DNA of 64,000 bases from the NCBI RefSeq assembly GCF_028309625.1, contig NZ_JAQMHR010000010.1, forward strand, positions 1-64,000, written 5' to 3'. The translations under genes and the position numbers were made by a program. The notes beneath the pieces were generated by a model, which did not search any database, was not told the origin of the DNA, and worked only from the letters and a program-made list of their open reading frames with translations. Each line of letters starts with the position of its first letter. Positions within the stretch are counted from its first letter, which is position 1. This stretch comes from Trichococcus sp. K1Tr (GTDB taxonomy: Bacteria > Bacillota > Bacilli > Lactobacillales > Aerococcaceae). Shown piece after piece: positions 34,908 through 44,326 of this stretch.

Positions 34908-36113
34908 TTGACTACGATCGCGAATCGACAACCAAAACAAAAATTATGGAGCCGTTCCTTTATTTCTGCTTTGTTAGCAAATGCATTAGTATTTTTAGGA
35001 TTTGAAATGATGGCGCCCACATTGCCACTCTATGTCTCCAGTATCGGAGGCGAGGCAACACAGATTGGCCTTGTGACAGGGATTTTTGTGATTTCGGCCA
35101 TTTTGATCCGGCCCTTTACAGGCGTCATGGCTATGAAAATGGACAAGAAATATTTATTAGTGATAGGCGTAGCGATTGGGGCACTTGCAACAGGCAGCTA
35201 CTATTTAGCGACAGAAGTCTGGGCATTAGTATTGGTTCGTATTCTCCATGGATTCGGTTTTGGCATTACGACGACCTATTTCACAACCATTGCCGCTGAA
35301 AACACTCCCGGAGAACGACTGGGAGAAGGGATCGGATATTTTGGTGTAGGAGAAACGACCATGGTTTCCGTTGGACCGCTAATTGGGGTCATGATTCTGG
35401 AAATATGGGATTTCAAGGGGCTTTTCTTGAGCGGAATGGCGTTTATGCTGTTGGCGTTGCTCGTTACCTTATTTATATCGCGTAAACCAAATGATTCAAA
35501 AGGCTCAGCGAAGAAACCAATACCGTCTATTCAGTTCAAATTAATTGAAAAACGTGTGCTGTTTCAGTCGATGCTTAGTGCCTTGACCGGAATTTCTGCA
35601 GGTGGAATCATGTCCTTTATCGCATTATTTGCTGTTGAAAAAGGTCTCGATCAAACGGCTATGTTCTTTACCGTAGTAGCATTAGCAGGACTTGTTGTCC
35701 GTATTTTCTCTGGCAGAATCTATGACCATTTAGGACCCATTTATGTGTTAATTCCGTTTGGTTTGGTTGCTTTGGCTGGACTTGTTCTACTTGTGTTTGT
35801 GCAAAATGGTATGCAGTTTTTGATTGCAGCATTCCTTTATGGGCTTGGTTTTGGTGCGATTTTCCCTGCCCTTCAATCTTGGTGCATCAGCCTGGTAGAG
35901 GAACATGAACATGAGAATGCCGTTGCCTCTTTTTTTAACTTTTTCGATATCGGCATTGGCGTTGGCGCGATGGCGCTTGGTGCACTGGCGCAAGTGTTTG
36001 ATACCTATGCGGCAGTCTTTTATGTTTCCATTGGTGCCTATGCACTATTCCTATTGCTCTGTATTTTTTACGCTAAAAAACCTCTGGCTTATGTTAAGGA
36101 AAGGAGCTTTTAA
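34908..36113 (+). CDS. MFS drug-efflux-type transporter
   Basis: 401 residues, 12 helices. N-terminal motif PLYVSSIGGEATQIGLVTGIF, loop 2-3 sequence RPFTGVMAMKMDKK and a proline/glycine-rich TM5 (GIGYFGVGETTMVSVGPLIGV) resemble DHA1 efflux pumps. Start TTG 34908 with GTGGGGG 6 nt upstream. The tetR gene follows 2 nt after its stop, so the pair is an efflux operon with its own repressor. Substrate unknown. Confidence 0.88.
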   Translation: MTTIANRQPKQKLWSRSFISALLANALVFLGFEMMAPTLPLYVSSIGGEATQIGLVTGIFVISAILIRPFTGVMAMKMDKKYLLVIGVAIGALATGSYYLATEVWALVLVRILHGFGFGITTTYFTTIAAENTPGERLGEGIGYFGVGETTMVSVGPLIGVMILEIWDFKGLFLSGMAFMLLALLVTLFISRKPNDSKGSAKKPIPSIQFKLIEKRVLFQSMLSALTGISAGGIMSFIALFAVEKGLDQTAMFFTVVALAGLVVRIFSGRIYDHLGPIYVLIPFGLVALAGLVLLVFVQNGMQFLIAAFLYGLGFGAIFPALQSWCISLVEEHEHENAVASFFNFFDIGIGVGAMALGALAQVFDTYAAVFYVSIGAYALFLLLCIFYAKKPLAYVKERSF

Positions 36114-36115
36114 TT

Positions 36116-36676
36116 TTGAGTAAAGAAAAAATCAAAACAATTGCTACTTCTCATTTTAATGAATTTGGTTATGAAGGCACAAAACTTTCCCAAATTGCAG
36201 AAGAAGTAGGCATCCGCAAACAATCACTTGCCTACCATTTCCCCAATAAACGCGTGTTATTTCAAGAAGTTTATAAAGAAGCGGTAGACGACGAGATACA
36301 ATTCATTCAGCAGTATTTTCAACAACATGGAGAGGAATTGATTGAGCAGCAGCTGTATCAGTTTTTAACGGAACATAAGGAACGCTTTCTAACGAATCCA
36401 AATACGAAACTGATGCTGACCATTTCTTTTCTTGTGCCGGATGAGATGCATGAAGATGTTATCCAAAAGCCATATAGATATATAGATGTATTGACTGCTG
36501 CATTAGAATCTTGCTTTGCAAAACAAACATTGCGTATCGGAGCGAAAGAGTGTGCGCTAGCTTTTGTCACATTGTTGGATGGCTTGGACGTTCAATTAGT
36601 CTATGAAGACAGCCAAAGGTATGAAAAATTACAAGAAATAGCCTGGGATATCTTCTGGACAGGCATCCGTTTATAA
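36116..36676 (+). CDS. TetR-family repressor of the MFS gene
   Basis: 186 residues. HTH LSQIAEEVGIRKQSLAYHFPNKRVLFQEVY at residues about 25-55, variable ligand-binding C-terminus. TTG start at 36116, AAGGAG upstream inside the MFS end. Co-transcribed with the exporter; it most likely binds the two CTGAC-N4-GTCAG sites in front of the operon. Confidence 0.92.
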   Translation: MSKEKIKTIATSHFNEFGYEGTKLSQIAEEVGIRKQSLAYHFPNKRVLFQEVYKEAVDDEIQFIQQYFQQHGEELIEQQLYQFLTEHKERFLTNPNTKLMLTISFLVPDEMHEDVIQKPYRYIDVLTAALESCFAKQTLRIGAKECALAFVTLLDGLDVQLVYEDSQRYEKLQEIAWDIFWTGIRL

Positions 36677-36682
36677 ACAGTT

Positions 36683-36748
36683 AAAAAAACACATAATACT
36701 GGCAGTACAACCCTACTTGGGTCTGTAGCACCAATATTATGTGTTTTT
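36683..36748. terminator. Bidirectional terminator
   Basis: AAAACACATAATA / TATTATGTGTTTT stem with inner partial pairing, A-tract and T-tract on the two sides. Confidence 0.75.
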
Positions 36749-36793
36749 GAATATGTTCTGACACCTCACGTCTGGTTGATGTGCAGAACAAGC

Positions 36794-37042
36794 TTATTTT
36801 CTCATCGATTTCATAACAAGGGAGACGATGAGGATGAGGATGATAGCTCCTATTAATGCAGGTGCGATATAGAATCCTCCGATTGCAGGTCCCCAAGCTC
36901 CGAATAAAGTTACTCCTAACCATGAACCAACAAAACCCGCAATGATATTTCCGATAATGCCACCAGGAACATCTTTACCCAAAAAAGCTCCAGCGAGTGC
37001 ACCTAAAACGCCACCGACAATTAGAGACCAAAGAAAGTCCAT
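36794..37042 (-). CDS. GlsB/YeaQ/YmgE-family small membrane protein
   Basis: 82 residues, three hydrophobic segments: LIVGGVLGALAGAFLG, GGIIGNIIAGFVGSWLG and GAWGPAIGGFYIAPALIGAIILIL. The GNIIAGFVGSWLG motif is typical of transglycosylase-associated (GlsB) stress proteins. GGAGGAG precedes ATG 37042; a 16-bp palindrome CTTCTTAATTAAGAAG (37055-37070) directly abuts it. Often linked to general stress response. Confidence 0.92.
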   Translation of the reverse strand: MDFLWSLIVGGVLGALAGAFLGKDVPGGIIGNIIAGFVGSWLGVTLFGAWGPAIGGFYIAPALIGAIILILIVSLVMKSMRK

Positions 37043-37215
37043 TTTTTACTCCTCCTTCTTAATTAAGAAGCCTGCAGTAACCATGTGTCTATACATTGCT
37101 CGTTACACTGCAATTATATAAGGAATGACCCATATTATAAAGTATTTGCACTCGAAGCGAGTTGGTTTCCGAAAGGGAGACTTGAACTTGTCAGATAAAA
37201 CTCCTACAGCAATTG

Positions 37216-37249
37216 AAAAACCTCCCGAAGAGTGGATTCGGGAGGTTTT
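37216..37249 (-). terminator. Terminator after the YflT-like gene
   Basis: AAAACCTCCCGAA / TTCGGGAGGTTTT, bidirectional. It lies 14 nt beyond the stop codon at 37264. Confidence 0.88.
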
Positions 37250-37263
37250 GGTGTTTGCCTTAT

Positions 37264-37818
37264 TTAGCTTTCAATACGTGAATCTTCTTCTGTATCAGTG
37301 TTACCTGGAACAATCGTTGTTTCCTGCTCCAGAACATCTTCCATTGACTCAACATCAGGATGAGAATCTGTCTCCGGCGTCTCTTGAAGAATTTGGTTGG
37401 ACTCAACTGCATTCACCGTATCTGTTGCATCCATATTGTCCAAATTTAATGAGGCTTCTTTATTTAAGATATCGTCCACGATCACAACGATTTCACCGTC
37501 ATCTAATTGCCTCTGATACCCTTCCAGTAGCGTATCTTCTTCTGGTTCCAAATCAGCATCCTCTTTGTTGCTCGCATAATCACTGCTGGTGAAGATAGGG
37601 AAAGCATGCATGATTTTTTCCCAGAGGGTAAGATGCTCGTCGACAGTGTCATCTAACTTTATTGTAGCCTCTGTGGAATTGATCAGTTCATCATACTTCT
37701 TAGCTTCATTTGTTATAAGTGTAATATTCGATTCGGTATATCCTTCTTGTCGCAAACCCTCTAAAACAGTATGAACTTCTGAAATGGTACGGTAGGAGCC
37801 TTTTACAAACTTAGCCAT
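37264..37818 (-). CDS. General stress protein, YflT-like N-terminal domain
   Basis: 184 residues. The N-terminal half (FVKGSYRTISEVHTVLEGLRQEGYTESNITLITNE) fits the YflT/GsiB17M-type domain of heat- or salt-induced proteins. Residues 105 to the end are very acidic and low-complexity (Glu, Asp, Ser, Thr), likely disordered. ATG 37818 has GGAGG 8 nt upstream. Lies next to the GlsB-like gene, another stress-linked family. Confidence 0.75.
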   Translation of the reverse strand: MAKFVKGSYRTISEVHTVLEGLRQEGYTESNITLITNEAKKYDELINSTEATIKLDDTVDEHLTLWEKIMHAFPIFTSSDYASNKEDADLEPEEDTLLEGYQRQLDDGEIVVIVDDILNKEASLNLDNMDATDTVNAVESNQILQETPETDSHPDVESMEDVLEQETTIVPGNTDTEEDSRIES

Positions 37819-38076
37819 ATTCATTACCTCCACTTTCTTCTTCGTTACGCGGTTACAAACTCATTGTATAGAAAATCAGCTTCACTAGCAAAGATTAACA
37901 CTTATGGGAAACAAGGAAAGTAGAGAGATATAGCGGTAAATGACAATGTTCTTATTAATAATTTCACAAATATTCCTATACACTTAAGGAGGCATATATT
38001 TAGAGACAGTGGGCAACAATAAACGACGGCTAGCCTTTCTGGAAATGGATCCGCATCGGTTCCAGATCATGATAAG

Positions 38077-39123
38077 TTACTTTTTGAGGAAATCCAGCAC
38101 ATCCTGGTAAACGGTGTCTCTGTTTGTTTCAAATAAGACAGAATGCAGTTTTTCTTCATATTGCTTGATCGAAATGCGCGAGTAACCAATTTTTCTGAGT
38201 GTTTGCTCGGTATCCTTCAGCCCCATGTCGCCACCCGTGACAGGGTCTTTTGTACCAGATAGACTTAGAATCTCAAGCTTGGGGTTTTGCACGTTATATT
38301 TTTTATATTGCTTGAGATCACTGGCTGCTTCAAACATAGTTAATGCGCCGTTGTTTGTCCATGAAAAATGCATGAGAGGATCCGCACTCATTATTTCATA
38401 CAAATCCCTATCTGTGGTCACCATGTTTGCCTCAAATGATGATGCTTTATATATAGTGGATCCTCCAATGAGATGGAGGATCTTACTATGATTGTATGCG
38501 CCAGAATAAAATGTTGCCCAATTACCGATGAATAATCCAAGCTTTGTCTTATCAATTGATCTTGTAGTTCCTGTCATGACAAGCTTGTCTACTTCGTTGT
38601 CATGTTTCTGAAGATAGCATCTTGCAAGGATCGATCCCAGAGAATGCCCTACTATATAGAGTGGTTTATCAGGATATATTTCCTTCGCATATTGGGTCAC
38701 TCTGTACACATCATCAATCATCTCATCCACACTGTTCATGTGCCCATAGGGATAACTGCGGTTAACTGTTTCCCCATGTCCCCGGAGGTCAGAAATGATT
38801 ACGGCATACCCATTCTCATTTAAAAAATGCGCAAAGTTATAATATAATTCCTTGTGTTCTGTAGCCCCATGCAAAATTTGAACAATAGCTGTTGGATTAT
38901 CCATTGTGAACATAGCTGTTGAGAGTTGCATACCGTCATGAGCATTGATGGCTAATTCGATCCTATTCTTCTCTGTTTTAAGGATAGAAGCTGTCGCCTC
39001 TTGTTCTTCAGGGCTAATTTTTGTCCTAAAAAACCGTGTTCCCGCTAAAATATTAATCGTTAATAGGCTGATCACTTCCACTTGAAAGAGAGTTCGAACG
39101 AGTCTACGGTTGGATTTACTCAC
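38077..39123 (-). CDS. Alpha/beta hydrolase (monoacylglycerol-lipase-like), membrane anchored
   Basis: 348 residues. One N-terminal hydrophobic segment (LFQVEVISLLTINILAG) then a serine-hydrolase domain: QILHGATEHKELY oxyanion region, SDLRGHGET, nucleophile GHSLGS, Asp in SGTKDPVTGG and His in EKLHSVLFET. It resembles family S33 lysophospholipase/monoacylglycerol lipases. GTG 39123 is preferred, 9 nt after GAGAGG; the frame is open to ATG 39177, which would add a second hydrophobic stretch. Confidence 0.8.
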   Translation of the reverse strand: MSKSNRRLVRTLFQVEVISLLTINILAGTRFFRTKISPEEQEATASILKTEKNRIELAINAHDGMQLSTAMFTMDNPTAIVQILHGATEHKELYYNFAHFLNENGYAVIISDLRGHGETVNRSYPYGHMNSVDEMIDDVYRVTQYAKEIYPDKPLYIVGHSLGSILARCYLQKHDNEVDKLVMTGTTRSIDKTKLGLFIGNWATFYSGAYNHSKILHLIGGSTIYKASSFEANMVTTDRDLYEIMSADPLMHFSWTNNGALTMFEAASDLKQYKKYNVQNPKLEILSLSGTKDPVTGGDMGLKDTEQTLRKIGYSRISIKQYEEKLHSVLFETNRDTVYQDVLDFLKK

Positions 39124-39383
39124 TAAAATCATCCTCTCAATAAATTTCAGTAGCAGTAATATTGCAAATGAATACATGAAGCCAACAAAATAAACTGTTC
39201 TCTCTGCTGATTTTAGTATATCCCTAACGTGCCCGTATTAAAAACAATAAGTTGGGAGTGATTTGTTATTTAAACAGTAAGCTTTTCATCATTTCAGTCC
39301 AACAATGACAGGAGATCGAAGAATCATAGCCAGCACTCTCATGTTATAGCTATGACCGTCTAACTAATGCACCAAGACAAAGT

Positions 39384-39417
39384 AAAAAAACTGATTAGTT
39401 GGATTAATCAGTTTTTT
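39384..39417 (-). terminator. Terminator hairpin beyond the aldo/keto reductase remnant
   Basis: AAAAAACTGATTA / TAATCAGTTTTTT with a short loop. The rest of 39124-39383 holds the hydrolase promoter region and no gene. Confidence 0.8.
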
Positions 39418-39471
39418 ATTTTCATTACATTTATTATCTACTGAATAATTGTTAAATATATTCAGCAGACC

Positions 39472-39912
39472 TTACTTACCCGTTTTTTTCTTTTGTTCTT
39501 GATTATAACGATCTCCTACAATTTCTAATTGATCCACTGCATGGTTAATGTCGTTCAGCTCTTGTTTGCTAAAATGAATGGACGTTGCACCGACATTTTC
39601 GTCTATTCGACTCAATTTTGTTGTTCCTGGAATGGGTACAATCCAATCTCTTTGTGCCAATAGCCACGCAAGCGATACTTGTGCAATCGTTGCTTCTTTT
39701 TCATTGGCAATTTTTTGTAATAAGTCCAGAACTACTTGATTAGCTTTGAACAGCTGCTAAAGGTTCGACGTGATGTGCACGACAAATTGTTTCTGCACTC
39801 CCTCAGATAAACCACAATGCAGAAATTCCCCTTCTTGAGGCAATGACTTTCCTGTCACGACATCAGATGGCAATACCCGATTAACCGCTATCAGCTCAAC
39901 TTCATCAACCTC
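39472..39912 (-). pseudogene. Aldo/keto reductase remnant with internal deletion
   Basis: The C-terminal part translates as KANQVVLDLLQKIANEKEATIAQVSLAWLLAQ and DWIVPIPGTTKLSRIDENVG, the classic end of a YhdN-type aldo/keto reductase. Upstream, in another frame, HHVEPLAAVQS and GEFLHCGLSE match the middle of the same family. About 100 codons between AAVQS and KANQ are missing and the start is absent. The gene is dead. It marks decay at the border between the core region and the metal island. Confidence 0.85.
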
Positions 39913-39933
39913 ATACAATCAATTTAAGGTTAA

Positions 39934-40515
39934 TTAAGACCGTATGCTAAAATCATGGTCGATTACTTCCTGAAAAGTAAATGCTCCTTCGTCATAATCA
40001 AAAACTAAAATACTACAATTTCGGGTTTTACCTAATGTACCTGTCCATCTTTTTCTAAACATAGTGCATGCACCACCATGACTTACAGCTAATATATTTT
40101 GATGATCTTCTTTCTCCATCAATTCAGTTAATGTCTGAACCATACGATTTTGCACTTCTAAATCAGATTCCCCATTATAATGTGCAAAGAAGTCACCGTA
40201 GGTACCCTGATCTGACAGAACCTTAGGATTCAAATCCTCACTTTCACCTTCAAATGTGCCAAAATTCCATTCTTTCAATCCTTTCAAACGTTCATACGGC
40301 ATGTCCGTGACTAACTCTAAGGTATCCACTGCTCTTTCTTGCGTTGATGAATAGGCATAGTCAAACACAATACCGTTATTTTTAAAATATTGTCTCGCAA
40401 TTTGTGCTTGCTTAATTCCAACTTCTGTTAATGGAGAGTCGCTTGCACCTTGAATCATTCTTCGGATGTTAAAGAGTGTTTGTCCATGTCTCATTAAATA
40501 CAATTTTTTTGCCAT
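39934..40515 (-). CDS. Histidine phosphatase family protein (phosphoglycerate-mutase-like)
   Basis: 193 residues. LYLMRHGQTLFNIRRMIQGASDSPLTEVG carries the catalytic RHG motif at residues 9-11 and AVSHGGACTMF supplies the second His. Likely a broad phosphatase (GpmB/PhoE type). AAGGAG precedes ATG 40515. Confidence 0.92.
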   Translation of the reverse strand: MAKKLYLMRHGQTLFNIRRMIQGASDSPLTEVGIKQAQIARQYFKNNGIVFDYAYSSTQERAVDTLELVTDMPYERLKGLKEWNFGTFEGESEDLNPKVLSDQGTYGDFFAHYNGESDLEVQNRMVQTLTELMEKEDHQNILAVSHGGACTMFRKRWTGTLGKTRNCSILVFDYDEGAFTFQEVIDHDFSIRS

Positions 40516-40718
40516 TTAAATTCTCCTTAAATATTATTTTTTATATGTTTTTTAGATTAAAGTACCCTCACAATAAAACGGAGACTATCTGCTTTGTCTA
40601 TTCGAGTTAATCATACGGCGCTGGGAGTTAAATATCAATTACCTATATTGGATGCTTAACTATACCTAAAAAGCATAGGGGGAAACGGATGGAATTTAGG
40701 CTATTACGTTATTTTTGA

Positions 40719-40982
40719 TTATGTCCTCACGCCCTTCTCGAATAAAAGCTGAATCGTGTTCAACGCGTCTTGGGTGCTCCGAGACAAGCGGTCCAGTTTT
40801 GTGATAACTAAAGTATCTCCTGTCTGGATTTCCTGAAGAAATTTTTGAAATTCGGGACCATCACTTTTCGTTCCGGTAATTTTCTAGAAGTAGACCCAAT
40901 CGCAGCATTCCTCTTCGAGTTGACGCTGCTGGCCGTCCAGATCCTGTTGACGGATACTCACCCGTGCATAGCCATATTTCAT
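40719..40982 (-). pseudogene. Serine recombinase (resolvase/invertase) N-terminal remnant
   Basis: From ATG 40982 the minus strand reads MKYGYARVSIRQQDLDGQQRQ, with catalytic Ser9, then a single in-frame TAG after residue 32, and continues as KITGTKSDGPEFQKFLQE and LVITKLDRLSRSTQDALNTI, the resolvase catalytic core. It ends at TAA 40719 without the C-terminal HTH. This is a TnpR/Hin-type resolvase broken by one stop codon and truncated. It lies at the left edge of the metal-resistance island and is a footprint of the element that brought it. No transposase or terminal repeats were recognised. Confidence 0.88.
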
Positions 40983-41119
40983 CTTTTTTTACCCTCACTT
41001 TTGAACACAAGTTATGACACCCTCATACCCCTGGTTTTACTGGACAAGGGAAGTATAGTCAATACTCTTGAGTTTTGGTGATAGTGTACTAAAATAATTT
41101 TGAAAACCTTCATAAACCA

Positions 41120-41163
41120 AAAACGTCAAAACGCATCTGAAAGATCAAATGCATTTTGACGTT
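41120..41163 (-). terminator. cadA terminator
   Basis: AACGTCAAAA-GCAT / ATGC-TTTTGACGTT stem, followed on the minus strand by TTTTT. Between 40983 and 41119 I see no gene; it could include a former res site. Confidence 0.75.
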
Positions 41164-41203
41164 ATTGGCTAATTTTATTGTTTCCTGATCGAATCGTGGA
41201 AAT

Positions 41204-43666
41204 CTATTTCTTTAAAATCCGCATAGCATTGAGAACGGCTATTACCGTCACGCCGACATCTGCAAAAACCGCTTCCCACATGGTGGCAACCCCGAAAGCT
41301 CCCAGAAGGAGGAACAGTCCCTTCACTCCGAGGGCAAAGAAGATATTCTGCCATACAATGCGACGGGTATCCTTGGCCACCAGCATGGCGACCCCAATCT
41401 TGGAAGGCTTATCGTCCATAATTACCACGTCAGCCGCCTCAATGGCTGCATCTGACCCCAATCCCCCCATGGCAATCCCAATATCCGAACGGGCTAGAAC
41501 GGGGGTGTCATTGATTCCATCCCCCACGAAGGCGACTTTCTCATTTTTCTTTTTACGTGAGAGGATTTCTTCGAACTTTGTCACCTTATCTTGCGGCAAC
41601 AACTCGCTGTAGACCTCTGTAATCCCCAGCTTCTGGGCGATTGCGTCCCCTACTGCTTTCGAGTCGCCAGTCAGCATAATGATATGCTTGATTCCAAGCT
41701 CCTTCATAGTTGCGATAGCGGCTGCGGCGTCCTCCTTAATGGCATCCGCAATCAAGAGATACCCAGCATATTTCCCTTCTATCGCAAGGTAAACAATTGT
41801 CCCGATTTCGGTTACTTCTTCGAAATTCACAGAGAATTTTTCCATTAGACGAGCATTTCCAGCCAGTATGATTTTCCCATCGATGGTGGCCTCGATACCG
41901 TGTCCGGGAATTTCGTTGTAAGTAGTAATTCTTTCTTCCTGGATCTCTTTTTCATATTTTTCTTTAATGGAATCCGCGATTGGGTGGGTGGAATGGGCTT
42001 CAGCATACGCTGCCATTTCCAGTAAGGCTTCCGTACTGATTTCTTTCTCGGGTTCAATCGCTGTTATCTCGAACTTTCCTTTCGTCAAAGTGCCGGTCTT
42101 ATCCATCACTACGTACTTTAGGTCATTTAGAGCTTCCAGGTAATTACTTCCTTTCACTAATATGCCCTTCCGTGAAGAGGCTCCGATTCCGCCGAAAAAG
42201 CCAATAGGAATGGAGACAACCAATGCACACGGACAAGAAATAACTAAGAAAATAGCTGCCCGGTAAATCCATTCATCGAAAGTAGCTCCCGGGAACACCA
42301 ACGGCGGCACAATGGCCAATAGGAACGCGGATACTACGACAACCGGCGTATAGTAGCGAGCAAATTTGGTGATAAACTGCTCGGTCGGTGCCTTTCTCCC
42401 ACTTGCATTCTCAACCAGATCCAAGATTTTTTTCACGGTTGATTCCGAAAAAGGCTTCTCCACCGCTACTTTAAGCACCCCGTTCCGATTGATAAAACCG
42501 CTCAGCACCGAATCCGTAGGGCCTACGCTACGCGGTACGGATTCCCCAGTCAAGGCAGATGTATCCATAGCGGAAGTCCCTTCCACTACCTTCCCGTCCA
42601 ATGGCACTTTTTCGCCAGGCCGGACAAGTATGAGATCACCCACTTTAATGGCTTCCGGAGCAACCTTTTGGGTACCATTTTCGGTTACCAAATTTGCATA
42701 ATCAGGGCGGATATCCATCAACTCAGCGATTGAGCGACGGGACTTCGAAAGGGCGATATCTTGGAACAGTTCCCCTACCTGATAGAACAACATGACCGCA
42801 ACGGCCTCTGGATATTCTTGAACATAGAAAGCAGCCAGCGTTGCAATCGTCATCAGAAAGTTTTCATCAAAAACCTGCCCGCGGAGCATGTTGCGGACGG
42901 CCCGCCAGACGATATCATAGCCGGCAATCAGGTAGGCAATTACAAACAGGGCAACAGAAATGCCTCCTGGAAGTGGCAGGAAGATACCGGATAGCATGAG
43001 GGAGAATCCAAGTACCAATCGAATGATGGTCGTTCGTGATTCATTTTCTTCCCCACCTTCTTCTTCCAGTTCCCCTTGTTCTAGTGTTTCTGCAGCCAGA
43101 TTCATCGCCGTTGGATGGTTTCCGACTGTGAGCAAACGACCGTCGGCCTTATTCTTCAGGATTACAGCGGGCTCCAATTTATTCACTGTCTGTTTCACTT
43201 GGGAGAGGATTTGATCTTCCAGTTCCCCCGTCACCTCGAAACTCAAGGTTTGGGTCATGTAGTTCACGTTGCTGTTGGACACACCCGCCACCTTGGCGAC
43301 GCCTCGCTCGACCTTGTTGGCACAATTGGCGCAGTCGATCCCATCAAGGATCCATTCGTAGTATTTTTTTCTTTCTTCTGGTTGGATATTCTTACTCTTG
43401 AGGGTGTCAAAATTGAGCAAGCGACCGTCGGCCTTGTTCTTCAAGACCACAGCGGGCTCCAATTTATTCACTTTCTGTTTCACTTGGGAGAGGATTTGAT
43501 CTTCCTGTTCCCCCGTCACCTCGAAACTCAAGGTTTGGGTCATGTAGTTCACGTTGCTGTTGGCCACACCCGCCACCTTGGCGACGCCTCGTTCGACCTT
43601 GCTGGCACAGTTTGCGCAGTCAATCCCATCGAGGATCCATTCGTGTTGCTTTTTATTTTTTTCCAT
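41204..43666 (-). CDS. cadA: Cd/Zn/Pb-exporting P-type ATPase with duplicated HMA domain
   Basis: 820 residues, P1B-2 type. Two N-terminal heavy-metal domains carry GIDCANC (Cys17/Cys20 and Cys112/Cys115) and are nearly identical over about 75 residues, offset by exactly 95 residues (285 bp). Core motifs: TM6 metal site SCPCALVVS, phosphorylation DKTGTLT, the ATP-binding HP in EAHSTHP, and GDGINDTPVLARSDIGIAMG. It exports divalent soft metals from the cytosol. AAGGAG lies 8 nt before ATG 43666. Third gene of cadC-cadD-cadA. Confidence 0.95.
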   Translation of the reverse strand: MEKNKKQHEWILDGIDCANCASKVERGVAKVAGVANSNVNYMTQTLSFEVTGEQEDQILSQVKQKVNKLEPAVVLKNKADGRLLNFDTLKSKNIQPEERKKYYEWILDGIDCANCANKVERGVAKVAGVSNSNVNYMTQTLSFEVTGELEDQILSQVKQTVNKLEPAVILKNKADGRLLTVGNHPTAMNLAAETLEQGELEEEGGEENESRTTIIRLVLGFSLMLSGIFLPLPGGISVALFVIAYLIAGYDIVWRAVRNMLRGQVFDENFLMTIATLAAFYVQEYPEAVAVMLFYQVGELFQDIALSKSRRSIAELMDIRPDYANLVTENGTQKVAPEAIKVGDLILVRPGEKVPLDGKVVEGTSAMDTSALTGESVPRSVGPTDSVLSGFINRNGVLKVAVEKPFSESTVKKILDLVENASGRKAPTEQFITKFARYYTPVVVVSAFLLAIVPPLVFPGATFDEWIYRAAIFLVISCPCALVVSIPIGFFGGIGASSRKGILVKGSNYLEALNDLKYVVMDKTGTLTKGKFEITAIEPEKEISTEALLEMAAYAEAHSTHPIADSIKEKYEKEIQEERITTYNEIPGHGIEATIDGKIILAGNARLMEKFSVNFEEVTEIGTIVYLAIEGKYAGYLLIADAIKEDAAAAIATMKELGIKHIIMLTGDSKAVGDAIAQKLGITEVYSELLPQDKVTKFEEILSRKKKNEKVAFVGDGINDTPVLARSDIGIAMGGLGSDAAIEAADVVIMDDKPSKIGVAMLVAKDTRRIVWQNIFFALGVKGLFLLLGAFGVATMWEAVFADVGVTVIAVLNAMRILKK

Positions 43667-43701
43667 AAGTATCTCCTTTTAAATGAATTGAACGAATTTC
43701 T

Positions 43702-44310
43702 TTACCATCCGACTAAAGTCTGAATGGTTCCATTTTCCACCATAATGTAAATCCCTAATCCAACGAAAACTAGCGAGACAATCATCCGCTGATACTTCTC
43801 GATTATTTCTGATATCAAAGTAATCTTTGACAATCTGTAACTGATATAGCAAAGAATCGCTATCGAAACGACAAAAATGATTAGGGTTACCATAGTCTCG
43901 GGCCAGGTAAGGGACGTGAAGTAGGGGATATAGATGCCCAGGTTATCTCCCCCCGAAGCAATGGTAATCAACGCTACCGCCCAGAATAGTTGGTTGGTTC
44001 CACGCGCTTCCATTTTTCCCAACACATCCTCATCTTCCCGCTCCTCCCGTTTGAGGGCCACCCGAATCCCCAAGAACAATGGGATTAATCCGAGCAAGCC
44101 GATAACCCAGGCTTGCGGAATGAGGTTAATGACATAAGCGGCAAATATACTAAAAGCGACTATAATCCCCATTCCTAGGTATTGTCCCGCGACGATTCCT
44201 TTCATTCTCTTTCGGGAATCGCTTTGGGAAAAAATAACCATTAGAATTAGGAAATCATCAATATTTGTAGAAATATAAACCACGAGGGCGGATAAAATCG
44301 TTTGAACCAG
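43702..44310 (-). CDS. cadD: CadD-family cadmium resistance transporter
   Basis: About 202 residues, five to six helices: VVYISTNIDDFLILMVIFSQ at the N-terminus and GGDNLGIYIPYF in the middle match CadD. The family start (V/M-QTI-SA--VYISTNIDD) points to CTG at 44310, 7 nt after GGGGGAG; the first conventional start, GTG 44283, would cut off conserved residues and lacks a ribosome binding site. It lies 16 nt after cadC and 35 nt before cadA. Confidence 0.88.
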   Translation of the reverse strand: MVQTILSALVVYISTNIDDFLILMVIFSQSDSRKRMKGIVAGQYLGMGIIVAFSIFAAYVINLIPQAWVIGLLGLIPLFLGIRVALKREEREDEDVLGKMEARGTNQLFWAVALITIASGGDNLGIYIPYFTSLTWPETMVTLIIFVVSIAILCYISYRLSKITLISEIIEKYQRMIVSLVFVGLGIYIMVENGTIQTLVGW

Positions 44311-44326
44311 GATTACTCTCCCCCTT

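Noticed and set aside
40983-41119. Functional res site or transposon end beside the resolvase remnant
   Set aside because: No clear paired 12-bp inverted half-sites or terminal repeat could be seen by eye, so no feature was called.
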